64,000 nucleotides of DNA from JACQHM01 sp964535215 (GCA_964535215.1 CAZHST010000007.1:1-64000); one strand, 5' to 3'. Counted from the first letter of the stretch, positions 26,128 through 34,703 are shown. Notes: generated from the letters alone by a model not told the origin. Numbers and translations are program-made.

Positions 26128-26922
26128 TCAGTGCATGTAGATGCCCCCGTCCACGTTTAAGGACTGACCTGTGATGTTCCGGGCCTCCTCCGAGGCCAGA
26201 AAGACAGCCGCCCACCCAATGTCCTCCGGCACCTGCTCCCGCTGCATCGGCACCCACTCCTTCACCCGCCTCTCGAAGATCTCCCGGGGGGAGAGGTTGC
26301 CGAAGGCCCCGCTTTTTGCCAGCCCCTCGCCGAGGCGCTCCCAGAAAGGCGTCCACAGGAGGCCGGGGCAGATGGCGTTGACGTTGATGCCGTAGGGGGC
26401 CAGGTCCCGGGCAAAACAGCGGGTCAGGGTGATGACGGCCCCCTTGGAAACGCTGTACGGGGCGCTGGTCGCGCTCCCCAACTGCCCGGCAATGGAGGCT
26501 AAATTGATGATCTTCCCAAAGCGCCGCGCCATCATGTGCGGGGCGACCGCCTTACAGGTCAACACCATCGACCGGACGTTGATCTGCCATCCCCGGTCCC
26601 ACTCCTCCTCGGCAGTCTCGGTGAAGTGGCGCCCTGCCGGGAAGTCCACCCCGGCGTTGTTCACCAGGATGTCAATCTTCCCGAAGGCCTCCAGGGTCCG
26701 CTGCACCAGCGCCTCGACCTCCTCGGCCCTGGACACATCGCATCGGAGGGCCAACGCCTTCCGACCCAGCCCCTCGATCTCTTGGGCCACGGCCTGCGCC
26801 CCCTCCAGGTTGAGATCCGGGATCGAGAGGTCCGCCCCTTCCCTCGCCATGCATAGGGCGATGGCCCGCCCGATCCCGCTGGCCCCTCCCGTCACAATGG
26901 CACTCTTCCCTTGAAGTCTCAT
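26128..26922 (-). CDS. Short-chain dehydrogenase/reductase, copy 1 (downstream)
   Basis: 264 residues, classical SDR. TGGASGIG (11-18) binds NAD(P), followed by CDV and NNAG, then the catalytic Ser-Tyr-Lys set in LASIAGQLGSATSAPYSVSKG; the C-terminal NVDGGIYMH closes the fold. The Asp after beta-2 (SIPDLNLEG) favours NAD over NADP. It differs from copy 2 by only a few bases at both ends. It is the last gene of the ABC-transporter operon, 41 bases after copy 2. Likely acts on a hydroxy or keto compound brought in by the transporter; the substrate is unknown. Confidence 0.85.
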   Translation of the reverse strand: MRLQGKSAIVTGGASGIGRAIALCMAREGADLSIPDLNLEGAQAVAQEIEGLGRKALALRCDVSRAEEVEALVQRTLEAFGKIDILVNNAGVDFPAGRHFTETAEEEWDRGWQINVRSMVLTCKAVAPHMMARRFGKIINLASIAGQLGSATSAPYSVSKGAVITLTRCFARDLAPYGINVNAICPGLLWTPFWERLGEGLAKSGAFGNLSPREIFERRVKEWVPMQREQVPEDIGWAAVFLASEEARNITGQSLNVDGGIYMH

Positions 26923-26963
26923 AATTCCCTCCTCCCCCACAAAGAATGATAACACGTTAGGTT

Positions 26964-27758
26964 TCAGTGCATGTACACGCCCCCGTCCACGTTTAAGGAC
27001 TGACCTGTGATGTTCCGGGCCTCCTCCGAGGCCAGAAAGACAGCCGCCCACCCAATGTCCTCCGGCACCTGCTCCCGCTGCATCGGCACCCACTCCTTCA
27101 CCCGCCTCTCGAAGATCTCCCGGGGGGAGAGGTTGCCGAAGGCCCCGCTTTTTGCCAGCCCCTCGCCGAGGCGCTCCCAGAAAGGCGTCCACAGGAGGCC
27201 GGGGCAGATGGCGTTGACGTTGATGCCGTAGGGGGCCAGGTCCCGGGCAAAACAGCGGGTCAGGGTGATGACGGCCCCCTTGGAAACGCTGTACGGGGCG
27301 CTGGTCGCGCTCCCCAACTGCCCGGCAATGGAGGCTAAATTGATGATCTTCCCAAAGCGCCGCGCCATCATGTGCGGGGCGACCGCCTTACAGGTCAACA
27401 CCATCGACCGGACGTTGATCTGCCATCCCCGGTCCCACTCCTCCTCGGCAGTCTCGGTGAAGTGGCGCCCTGCCGGGAAGTCCACCCCGGCGTTGTTCAC
27501 CAGGATGTCAATCTTCCCGAAGGCCTCCAGGGTCCGCTGCACCAGCGCCTCGACCTCCTCGGCCCTGGACACATCGCATCGGAGGGCCAACGCCTTCCGA
27601 CCCAGCCCCTCGATCTCTTGGGCCACGGCCTGCGCCCCCTCCAGGTTGAGATCCGGGATCGAGAGGTCCGCCCCTTCCCTCGCCATGCATAGGGCGATGG
27701 CCCGCCCGATCCCGCTGGCCCCTCCCGTCACGATGGCACTCTTCCCCCGAAGTCGCAT
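26964..27758 (-). CDS. Short-chain dehydrogenase/reductase, copy 2 (upstream)
   Basis: 264 residues, differing from copy 1 by Arg for Gln at residue 4 and Val for Ile near the end, as far as I can see by reading. All SDR motifs and catalytic residues are intact, so both copies should be active. It starts 11 bases after the livMGF fusion gene, which ties the pair to the importer. The two genes could form homo- or hetero-oligomers of nearly identical chains, which would argue for dosage rather than new function. Confidence 0.85.
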   Translation of the reverse strand: MRLRGKSAIVTGGASGIGRAIALCMAREGADLSIPDLNLEGAQAVAQEIEGLGRKALALRCDVSRAEEVEALVQRTLEAFGKIDILVNNAGVDFPAGRHFTETAEEEWDRGWQINVRSMVLTCKAVAPHMMARRFGKIINLASIAGQLGSATSAPYSVSKGAVITLTRCFARDLAPYGINVNAICPGLLWTPFWERLGEGLAKSGAFGNLSPREIFERRVKEWVPMQREQVPEDIGWAAVFLASEEARNITGQSLNVDGGVYMH

Positions 27759-27769
27759 GCCTTTTCCCG

Positions 27770-30295
27770 CTAGATTCCTAACAGACGGACCCGAAGGTCC
27801 AGATCCTCGATCAGCTCCCGGGTTCCCCCGGCATACACGATCTCCCCGTTAGAGATGACGTAAGCCCGATCGGAGAAGGAGAGGGCCAAATGGGCGTTCT
27901 GCTCCACCAGGAGGAGGGTCATCTCCTTCTTTAGCTCCTGGAGGATCCGGGCCAACTCGGCGACGACAGCCGGGGCCAGACCCTCGAAAGGCTCGTCCAG
28001 AAGGAGGCATTGAACATTTCCCATGAGGGTCCTGGCGACGGCCAGCATCTGACGTTCACCGCCACTCAAGTGCTCCCCTTTCCGGTCTTTCAGCTCCGAA
28101 AGCTTAGGGAACAGGGAGAAGATCCGGTCCAGCGTCCATCGGCCGTCCTGCCCCTTCCGGGCGGCCAGCCGAAGGTTTTCAAGGACGGTCAGGTTCGGGA
28201 AGATCCTCCTCCCTTCCGGGACAAGCCCGATCCCGAGCCTGGCAATGGCCTCAGGGGGCCACCGGGTGATCTCTTTGCCGTCGTAGAGGATCCTGCCACT
28301 CTTTGGCGGGGTGGCACCGATGATGCTCCGAAGCGTGGTCGTCTTCCCGGCACCGTTTCGCCCTAGGAGGCAGACCATCTCCCCTTCCCTGACCTCCAGG
28401 GAGACGTTGTGGAGGATGTGGGACTTGCCATAGAAGGTGTTGATCCCCTCCACCTGGAGAAGGACCCGTCCCCCTCTGGGTCCCAAAGCGGCCTCCCCCT
28501 TCTCGGGCATCCCGTGAATTTTCCCAAGATACGCCCGTTGGACCTCCTCATTCTGCTGGATCTCGTCCGGTGTCCCTTCGGCAATCACCTTCCCCTGGTG
28601 CATGACGGTGATCCTGTCCGAGAGGGCCAGGACCCGGTCAATATCGTGCTCGATCAAGACCACCGTCAAGTTCCCGGCCAGACGGCGGATCAACTCGGCG
28701 ATCCTGGTCCGCTCCTTGGCCGAGAGGCCGGCCAGGGGCTCGTCCAGGAGGAGGAGCTCAGGGTGGGTGGCCAGGGCAATCCCGATCTCCAGGAGCCGCT
28801 GGTCGCCGTGGGAGAGGCTCGAGGCAAGGGTCCCCTCCTTTCCCGAGAGGCCGACCTCTTCGATGATCCGGAACGCCTCCTCGTTGATCCGGGAGAGGGT
28901 TTCCACCCGGGTGAAGAGGTCAAACCGGTGCCGGCTTGTCGCCTGGACGGCCACCCGGATGTTCTCGAAGACGGTGAGCTCCTGGAAGATGCTGATGATC
29001 TGAAAGGATCGGGCAATCCCCTTGCCGATGATGGCATGAGGGGGGAGCTTGGTGATCTCCCGGCCTTTGAAGAGGACCTTCCCGCTATCTGGGGGGATCA
29101 GCCCTGTGAGGCCGTTAAAGAAGGTGGTCTTCCCTGCCCCGTTCGGCCCGATGATGGAGTGAAGTTCCCCCCGCCTGACCGTGAGGTCCACCCGATCCAC
29201 CGCCTTAAGCGCCCCGAACCGCTTCGTCACCCCTCGACAGACCAGGACCTCTTCCCCATCCTCCCCCGAAGGGACCTTCCGGCCCTCGGAGGCTCCCCGG
29301 ATCCCTGGCTTCCTGACCAGGGACAGGGAAGGGATCTCTTGCGGCCGCTTGAAGGGCCAGGGGATCTTTAAGAAGAGGCCTGTAATCCCCTGGGGGGAGA
29401 AGAGGATGAAGAGCATGAAGAGGGCGCCGAAGAAGAGGAGCCAGTTCTCGGTGTAGGTGCTTAAGAAGTCTCGGAAGAAGATGAAGAAGGCGGCGCCGAC
29501 GGCAGGTCCCAAGAAGTGACGCATCCCCCCAACGACGGTCATGGCCAGGATCTCGCCGGAGAAGGTCACATGGACCGCCTCGGGATAGACAAAGTAGATG
29601 AGAAAGGCGTAGAGGACACCGGCCAACCCGGTGAAGGTACAGGAGAGGACAAACGAGAGGAGCTTGTAGTGCCTGGTGTTGTAGCCGACAAAGCTGGCCC
29701 GCTGCTCGTTCTCCCTGATCGCCTGAAGGACCTTCCCGAAGGGGGAGTGGACAATCCGCCAGATCAACGCCATGGAAGGGAGAGCAATAACCAGGACAAA
29801 ATAGTGGTAGATCACGGGATTGGTGAGATCGAGGCCGAGGAGCTTCGGGCGGGTCAAGCCCCCGAGGCCGTTCTCGCCTCCGGTGAAGGAGGTCCATCGG
29901 TAGACGATGTAGAAAAACATCTGGGTGAAGGCCAGCGTCAGGAGGGCGAAGTAGACCCCCCTTCGCCGGAGGATCAGGAACCCGGTGAGGAGGCCGAGGA
30001 TCGCGGCCGTTGAGACCCCAACCAGGATGGGAAGGAGCAGATGGCCCGGGAAAAGATGGATCTGGGAGAGGGCCCCTGCATACGCGGCCAGGCCAAAATA
30101 GGCTCCATGGCCGAAAGAGACCAGCCCGGTGTAGCCCAAGAGGATATTAAAGCCCAAGGCCATGAGGATGAAGAGGGTGATCTCGGTGGCGAGGGAAACG
30201 GTACCTTTCGCCAAAGGAAGGACAAAGGGGAGGAGGATCAGGGCCAGGGAGAGAAGGGTCAGGGGATGGCGGGCGAAGGCTGCGATACGGTTCAT
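27770..30295 (-). CDS. HAAT-family ABC importer: fused LivM permease and LivG, LivF ATPases
   Basis: 841 residues joining three normally separate proteins. Residues 1-320 are a LivM-type permease with about nine helices (GYTGLVSFGHGAYFGLAAY, GGMRHFLGP). About 350-590 is LivG (Walker A GPNGAGKTTF near 383, signature SLSHGDQRLLEIG). About 612-841 is LivF (GRNGAGKTTTL, signature HLSGGERQML, and the typical LLVEQNAHLALS). All catalytic motifs are intact and no stop or frameshift is needed. It starts by a 4-base overlap with livH. No LivK-type binding protein is in the window. The family imports branched-chain amino acids, amides, urea or aromatic acids; the substrate here is open. Confidence 0.88.
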   Translation of the reverse strand: MNRIAAFARHPLTLLSLALILLPFVLPLAKGTVSLATEITLFILMALGFNILLGYTGLVSFGHGAYFGLAAYAGALSQIHLFPGHLLLPILVGVSTAAILGLLTGFLILRRRGVYFALLTLAFTQMFFYIVYRWTSFTGGENGLGGLTRPKLLGLDLTNPVIYHYFVLVIALPSMALIWRIVHSPFGKVLQAIRENEQRASFVGYNTRHYKLLSFVLSCTFTGLAGVLYAFLIYFVYPEAVHVTFSGEILAMTVVGGMRHFLGPAVGAAFFIFFRDFLSTYTENWLLFFGALFMLFILFSPQGITGLFLKIPWPFKRPQEIPSLSLVRKPGIRGASEGRKVPSGEDGEEVLVCRGVTKRFGALKAVDRVDLTVRRGELHSIIGPNGAGKTTFFNGLTGLIPPDSGKVLFKGREITKLPPHAIIGKGIARSFQIISIFQELTVFENIRVAVQATSRHRFDLFTRVETLSRINEEAFRIIEEVGLSGKEGTLASSLSHGDQRLLEIGIALATHPELLLLDEPLAGLSAKERTRIAELIRRLAGNLTVVLIEHDIDRVLALSDRITVMHQGKVIAEGTPDEIQQNEEVQRAYLGKIHGMPEKGEAALGPRGGRVLLQVEGINTFYGKSHILHNVSLEVREGEMVCLLGRNGAGKTTTLRSIIGATPPKSGRILYDGKEITRWPPEAIARLGIGLVPEGRRIFPNLTVLENLRLAARKGQDGRWTLDRIFSLFPKLSELKDRKGEHLSGGERQMLAVARTLMGNVQCLLLDEPFEGLAPAVVAELARILQELKKEMTLLLVEQNAHLALSFSDRAYVISNGEIVYAGGTRELIEDLDLRVRLLGI

Positions 30296-31176
30296 TCAAA
30301 CCTCTCCCATCGTTCGCCGAAGAGTCCCCTCGGGCGGATCAGGAGGATCAGGGCCATGAGGATGAACATGGAAGCCTCTGCCGCCGGAGGGAAGAAGAGG
30401 ATGCTGACCGAAACAATCTGCCCCACGAGAAGACCGGCCAGGACCGACCCCCAGAAGCTTCCCAGACCTCCGATGACCACCACCACGAAGGCCGCTGTGC
30501 CGATGGAGGTCCCCATGGCGGGGTGGACCTCGGCCAAAGGGGCCGAAAGGACACCGGCCATGGCGGCCAGGGCGGTCCCGATCCCGAAGACCAGGGTGAA
30601 GACAGGCTTTAAGCTGATGCCGAGGATCCTGACCATCTCCGGATCCCTGGTCCCCGCCCGGATGATGGTCCCATAGGGGGTCTTCTCCAAGAACCACCAG
30701 ATGGCGGTGATGGTCACAGCCGTCAGGAGGAGGGTGAAGAGTCGGTACTTGGAGTAGATGATGTTCCCCAGGATGATGGCCCCCTGGAGGGCCTGGGGGA
30801 TGTCAAAGGGGTGCCCTGTGGCTCCCCAGATGATCCGGATGAGCTGCTCGACGACCATGGCGAGGCCAAAGGTGAAAAGGAGACCGAGCAGCGGATCCCC
30901 GGTGTAGAGTCGGCGAAGGCACAGGGCCTCAATGACCATGGCAAGACATGCGACCAGGATCGGGGAGATGACCAGGGCACCGCCGAAGCCCAGGGTGTTT
31001 TTCAGGACCAGCGCCAGATAGGCGCCGATGGCATAGAAGGCCCCATGGGCTAGGTTCACGACCCCGATCATCCCGAAGATGATGGAGAGGCCCAGGGCCA
31101 GGATGATGTAGTAGGTCCCGACGACGAACCCGTTGGTCAGATAGATCAAAAACGTCGAGGTTGAAAAAGGCAGCAT
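30292..31176 (-). CDS. HAAT-family ABC permease LivH type
   Basis: 294 residues with about eight transmembrane helices. Family marks: NGFVVGTYYIILALGLSIIFGMIGVVNLAHG at the start (quoted in part: LGLSIIFGMIGVVNLAHG) and VVVIGGLGSFWGSVLAG near the end. It is the first gene of a four-gene operon (livH, livMGF, SDR copy 2, SDR copy 1) driven by the promoter at 31246-31274. The permease pair would be LivH plus the LivM part of the fusion. No binding protein gene is adjacent, so one must be supplied from elsewhere. Confidence 0.9.
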   Translation of the reverse strand: MLPFSTSTFLIYLTNGFVVGTYYIILALGLSIIFGMIGVVNLAHGAFYAIGAYLALVLKNTLGFGGALVISPILVACLAMVIEALCLRRLYTGDPLLGLLFTFGLAMVVEQLIRIIWGATGHPFDIPQALQGAIILGNIIYSKYRLFTLLLTAVTITAIWWFLEKTPYGTIIRAGTRDPEMVRILGISLKPVFTLVFGIGTALAAMAGVLSAPLAEVHPAMGTSIGTAAFVVVVIGGLGSFWGSVLAGLLVGQIVSVSILFFPPAAEASMFILMALILLIRPRGLFGERWERFE

Positions 31177-31245
31177 AGCCTCCTCAGGCGGGTGCAGGCT
31201 TCTTTCCAGCCCTCTTGGTAAGGCAGGGAGACTTGACTTGTAAAA

Positions 31246-31274
31246 AGCATACCTGGGGGTGAAGGCTCCGTCAA
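31246..31274 (-). promoter_or_regulatory. Promoter of the livH-livMGF-SDR operon
   Basis: Minus strand TTGACG (31274-31269), 17-base spacer, TATGCT (31251-31246). Leader of about 60 bases. Its -35 box is half of an inverted repeat (GTCAAGA and TCTTGAC) shared with the divergent promoter at 31291-31319. Confidence 0.65.
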
Positions 31275-31290
31275 GAGAAACATTTTTTTC

Positions 31291-31319
31291 TTGACATGGC
31301 GTTCGACCAGGAGTAGGTT
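31291..31319 (+). promoter_or_regulatory. Promoter of the small secreted protein gene
   Basis: TTGACA at 31291-31296, 17-base spacer, TAGGTT at 31314-31319. An AT-rich block (31281-31290) lies just upstream of the -35. Leader of about 130 bases before the start at 31454. Confidence 0.6.
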
Positions 31320-31453
31320 GAAACCAGCCCCAAGGGGTTCATCGGCGTGGACCTGGGCCTTAAGGATTCTGACAGGTCGAAGCCCTGGAGGGGTTCTTAA
31401 GGAACCGGGCGCGAGGATGGATTCCTTGGGGCTTGGTATTTTGGAGGTGTCTT

Positions 31454-31903
31454 GTGAAGAGGGCTTTTGTTTCACTCGCTCTCCTCCTCGGGGCCTTGAC
31501 CTCATCGGCCTCTAGGGGCGATGGCGCCGACCAAGAACCTTCCCCTTGGCTGAGCCGGATGCCCAAAATGGCTGAGGTGGCCTACGCCTACTTTGCCGAA
31601 CTCCCCCAAGGGCCCCGGACAGCCCTTTCCCGGTGGGTTGAGGAGTCCTGGCCAGCGAAGATCATCACCCTTCAACTGACCGAATGGGAGATCGAGTTCC
31701 ATCCTGCCCGCCCGATGGCGATCTGTCGACCAACCTATGCCACGACGCTCTCTGATGGCCGGACGCTCCTCCTCCAGCCCCAGTACATCGTGGGATTTTC
31801 AGGAGAAGCTCAGGTGGAGTGGGTACGTTTGATGGGGGTGATGGTGCTGTACACCCCACCGCCTGAGCCTCAAGGGGCGACTTCACCGGGTGAGCACCGG
31901 TAG
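31454..31903 (+). CDS. Secreted protein of unknown function
   Basis: 149 residues from GTG at 31454, chosen because GGAGGT lies 5 bases upstream and the signal peptide (KRAFVSLALLLGALTSSAS) then begins correctly. The mature part has no cysteine pair or membrane helix beyond one Cys, and contains WPAKIITLQLTEWEIEF and QPQYIVGFSGEAQVEW, which suggest beta strands. I do not recognise the family. The 3' end overlaps the convergent protease gene by about 20 bases. Confidence 0.6.
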   Translation: MKRAFVSLALLLGALTSSASRGDGADQEPSPWLSRMPKMAEVAYAYFAELPQGPRTALSRWVEESWPAKIITLQLTEWEIEFHPARPMAICRPTYATTLSDGRTLLLQPQYIVGFSGEAQVEWVRLMGVMVLYTPPPEPQGATSPGEHR

Positions 31904-32731
31904 CGGAAGGGCCGGGTTCTGGTAGTAGCGGAGGGCCTCCGGCATCCACCCTTGCAGGTTGGCGATCCGTTGCGGCGGGCTTGGGTGGGTTGAAAGCCAG
32001 AGGGGGGGTCTGGCCCTTTCCAAGGCCCCCATCCTCTGCCAAAGGGTGATGGCCTCCCTGGGATCGTAACCGGCCTTCGCCATCAGGAGAAGACCGATGT
32101 AATCGGCCTCGCTCTCCTGGCGGCGGCTGTAGGGGAGGAGAATCCCCACCTCGGTTCCCAGACCGAGGGCGGCAGCCAGGAGCCTTCCGCCCGGGGTGTC
32201 CGGGACCCCTCGCAAGATTGCAGCGCTGACCAACCCTGTGAGCTGCTCCTGGCTGATCCGCTCGGCCGCGTGGTGGGCCAGAACATGGCCAATCTCATGA
32301 CCCAAGACAACGGCAAGCCCTGCCTCGGTCTGGGTGACCTGGAAGAGACCGTTCCAGATGATGATCTTCCCTCCCGGGAGGGCCCCCGCGTTCACCGTGT
32401 TGGGGTCGTTCAGCAGGACATACTCCCAGGCGTAGCGCCGTTTAGGATCAGCCACCGGGGCCAGGCGCGCCAGGACCGCCCGGATCTGGGCGTGGGCGGC
32501 CCGGTTCCCAGGATCGGGGTTAGCCGCCGGGATGATCCTCCCCTGGCGACCCGCCTGCTGGACGAGCTGGGCAAAGGCCCTTTCACCCAACCTGACCTCT
32601 TCAGCCTCGGAGATCAGGAGGAGCTGGGGCCGGCCCGTGACCGGCGCCTTGGCACAGCCGGTGGAAAAGGCGAGGAGCCCGAGGAGGCTGAGAAAGAAGC
32701 ATCCGCTCAGAGAGGGGAAAGAGATCCGCAT
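31883..32731 (-). CDS. M48-family metalloprotease lipoprotein
   Basis: 282 residues from ATG at 32731, which places the lipobox FSTGC (Cys26) correctly after a hydrophobic stretch; the longer frame reads back into galT. The zinc motif HEIGHVLAHH is followed by the third ligand in ESEAD, both intact. Family comparison: YcaL/LoiP/BepA-like proteases that degrade misassembled outer-membrane proteins. Ser after the lipobox Cys does not apply here (Ala follows), so normal outer-membrane sorting is expected. It begins 20 bases after galT, probably the same transcript. Confidence 0.87.
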   Translation of the reverse strand: MRISFPSLSGCFFLSLLGLLAFSTGCAKAPVTGRPQLLLISEAEEVRLGERAFAQLVQQAGRQGRIIPAANPDPGNRAAHAQIRAVLARLAPVADPKRRYAWEYVLLNDPNTVNAGALPGGKIIIWNGLFQVTQTEAGLAVVLGHEIGHVLAHHAAERISQEQLTGLVSAAILRGVPDTPGGRLLAAALGLGTEVGILLPYSRRQESEADYIGLLLMAKAGYDPREAITLWQRMGALERARPPLWLSTHPSPPQRIANLQGWMPEALRYYQNPALPLPVLTR

Positions 32732-32751
32732 GATCGTCCTAGAGGCCCCTG

Positions 32752-33747
32752 TCAGGGGGCGGCCTCTTTCAAGAGCCTCGCCGCCTCTTCGGGGGAGAGG
32801 GGGTTCACGAAGAACCCTGTCCCCCACTCGAACCCCTCCGCCACCGGCAGGCGGACCCTGATCTCGATATGCCAGTGGTATCGGGGTTCGGTGTAACCCT
32901 GAAGGGGAGAGGTGTGGAGGACCAGGCTGGAGGTGGGCTCGGGGACGAGCTTTCTGATCCTTGCCATCACGTCCCTTACCAAGCCTGCCAGCTCTTTCAG
33001 GTCAGGATCACTGATCAGACCAAAGTCATGGGCATGGGTTGTGGGGATAATCCACGTCTCTAAGGGGTAGCGGGCGGCGAAGGGGACGTAGGCCAGAAAC
33101 CGTGGGGTGGCCTGGATCACCCGTTCGTTGCTCCCCAGCTCCTGTCGGATCGTATCACAGTAAGCACACCGCTCCTTCCGTTCGTAGTAGAGAATCAGCC
33201 CACGAAGCTCTTCCTCGATCCGCTTCGGGATGACGGTCAAGGCCAGGAGGTGGGAGTGGGGGTGGGTTAAGGTGGCAAGATACGGTCCATGGTTTCTCGC
33301 AACCACGATGGACCGGAACCGCTCGTCCCGCCGAAGGTCCAGACTCCGCTCCCGGTAAGCCCGGAAGACCCCCTCGAGCTGGTAGGGCTCCAGCATCCCC
33401 CAGTCTGCCCGGTGGGCTGGCGTTTCGATGACGATCTCGTGGGCCCCGACCCCACTGATCCGGTCGTAGATCCCTTCAGCCGTCCGTTCCAGCTCCCCCT
33501 CGATCCGCAGGAAGGGGAATTTGTTCGGCACCACCCGGACCATCCATCCCGCCTGGTTGACCGAGGTCCCCGGCTCCCTCAGGGCAAAAAGCTCAAAGGG
33601 CGTCTCCGCCTCGTGTCCAGGGCAGAAGGGGCAAGGTTCTTGATCCCCCCCTTTCGTCTTCTTGAGGAGTTCCAAGAGCGTTTCCCAAGATTGCCCGGTC
33701 ACGACGACCCACCGTTGCAAGACAGGTTCCCTTCGAAGCTCTGACAT
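32752..33747 (-). CDS. galT: GalT-like nucleotidyltransferase of the histidine-triad superfamily
   Basis: 331 residues from ATG at 33747 (GGGGAGAAGG upstream). Two half-domains of the GalT fold are seen: CPFCPGHE and CAYCDTI supply zinc ligands, RVVPNKFPFL and ETWIIPTTHAHDF are family marks. The active-site triad reads THPHSHLLA, where classical GalT has HPHxQ; the glutamine that steadies the uridylylated His is replaced by His. Galactose-1-phosphate uridylyltransferase is the default call, but an ADP-glucose or dinucleotide phosphorylase-type activity is possible. No other Leloir genes are nearby. Confidence 0.78.
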   Translation of the reverse strand: MSELRREPVLQRWVVVTGQSWETLLELLKKTKGGDQEPCPFCPGHEAETPFELFALREPGTSVNQAGWMVRVVPNKFPFLRIEGELERTAEGIYDRISGVGAHEIVIETPAHRADWGMLEPYQLEGVFRAYRERSLDLRRDERFRSIVVARNHGPYLATLTHPHSHLLALTVIPKRIEEELRGLILYYERKERCAYCDTIRQELGSNERVIQATPRFLAYVPFAARYPLETWIIPTTHAHDFGLISDPDLKELAGLVRDVMARIRKLVPEPTSSLVLHTSPLQGYTEPRYHWHIEIRVRLPVAEGFEWGTGFFVNPLSPEEAARLLKEAAP

Positions 33748-33858
33748 GCCTTCTCCCCCCCCCTTTCTCAAGACCCTTCCAGGGGTCGCTTGGACCCTTG
33801 CAGTCCTGGCAAAAGGCCCCTTGAACGTCCAAACCTGGCGCTTAAAGCGCCGCTTCTT

Positions 33859-33887
33859 CACATACCAGAATCCTGGGGTCTTGTCAA
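33859..33887 (-). promoter_or_regulatory. Promoter of the galT-protease pair
   Basis: Minus strand TTGACA (33887-33882), 17-base spacer, TATGTG (33864-33859) preceded by TGG, an extended -10. Leader of about 105 bases. Confidence 0.55.
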
Positions 33888-33909
33888 AACCTTTGAAGCC
33901 TGCGGGGGG

Positions 33910-34530
33910 TTAGCCCCCCGGCCGCTTTAATAAAAGGATAGGGAGGATCCGGCTCTTCAGCTCGATGGGGGAAGCCTTCTTGAGATCCTCCGGCAGTTCC
34001 TGGGGGTCCACGGGCCTCCACGGACCGCGATAGTACCTGGTACTGTACCAGCGGCCCTTGTGGTAGTAGTAATAACGCATCTTCGCCTTGGAGAAGAAGA
34101 GGTCCAAGTCACGGTCAGGAACGAGGGCGAAGAACAGCTCCTGGGTTTCAGGAATCAGGATCAGCGTAGGGGCCGCGCTTAAAATCAAGGGTGAGGAAAC
34201 CGCCTTCCGAGGGGGAGGGGTTGGGCGGGGTGGTTTCTTCGCAGCCGGAGGCGGGACTGCCGGAGTTTTAGGAGCGGCTGGGGCCTGGGGAGGGGCTTCG
34301 GTCAAAGGTGGGGCCACGGCAGGGGCCTGGGAGGGTTCCGGCGGGACCTGAACGGTTGAAGGGGGCCCAGAAGGAGGGGCCATCCGGGGAGGCGGGACCT
34401 GGGAGGATGGAGGCCGGAGCGCCTCAGGGGGAGGGGTGGGGGCTGTGCAGCCGAAGAGCCCGAAGAGGATGGAGAAAACCCCGGAGAGGACCACCAGGAC
34501 CTTTATGCCCTGGCTCGCCCCTCTCGCCAT
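33910..34530 (-). CDS. Proline-rich lipoprotein of unknown function
   Basis: 206 residues from ATG at 34530, preceded by GGGGAGGCGGCG; upstream in-frame codons lack a signal. A hydrophobic segment ends in the lipobox LFGC (Cys28). Residues about 30-110 are a Pro/Ala-rich tether, long enough to cross much of the periplasm. The C-terminal domain (about 115-200) has an aromatic run (MRYYYYHKGRWY and RYYRGPW) seen in small envelope proteins of unknown role. GC-rich tether codons explain several shadow frames here. A short G6/C6 hairpin overlaps its stop. Confidence 0.65.
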   Translation of the reverse strand: MARGASQGIKVLVVLSGVFSILFGLFGCTAPTPPPEALRPPSSQVPPPRMAPPSGPPSTVQVPPEPSQAPAVAPPLTEAPPQAPAAPKTPAVPPPAAKKPPRPTPPPRKAVSSPLILSAAPTLILIPETQELFFALVPDRDLDLFFSKAKMRYYYYHKGRWYSTRYYRGPWRPVDPQELPEDLKKASPIELKSRILPILLLKRPGG

Positions 34531-34631
34531 CGCCGCCTCCCCTATCAGCGCAAAGCAAGGCGGCTTCATCCCGATGCCCCTCTCCCAAACAGCTGCAAGG
34601 TTCGTTCCCCCCAATGGGTTACGATACCAAC

Positions 34632-34661
34632 AGTTAAGCCTGAAAAGGATTCGCCTGTCAA
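34632..34661 (-). promoter_or_regulatory. Possible promoter of the proline-rich lipoprotein gene
   Basis: Minus strand TTGACA (34661-34656), 18-base spacer, TTAACT (34637-34632). The -35 is perfect and the -10 is weak. Confidence 0.4.
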
Positions 34662-34682
34662 GGGTTGGGAGTTTCGAGGGGA

Positions 34683-34703
34683 AAGGCTCAAGGGTGAAGG
34701 ACC
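34683..34703. repeat. Weak 7-bp repeat, three units
   Basis: Three heptamers starting AAGG (AAGGCTC, AAGGGTG, AAGGACC) in register, between two divergent genes. Weaker than the other heptamer arrays; it may be chance. Confidence 0.35.

Larger units (their letters stand above)
26128..27758. repeat. Tandem gene duplication with identical core
   Basis: Two 795-base copies offset by 836 bases. By line-by-line comparison the core (about 26144-26895 against 26980-27731) shows no difference. The outer 20-40 bases carry about six substitutions, and homology stops at the stop codon. There are no inverted ends or target duplications, so it is not an insertion sequence. Confidence 0.85.

Noticed and set aside
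26128..27758. Insertion-sequence origin of the duplicated segment
   Set aside because: The repeated unit is an SDR gene without inverted ends, target duplications or transposase.
33904..33919. G6/C6 hairpin as terminator
   Set aside because: It overlaps the stop codon and has no T-run; too weak to call.
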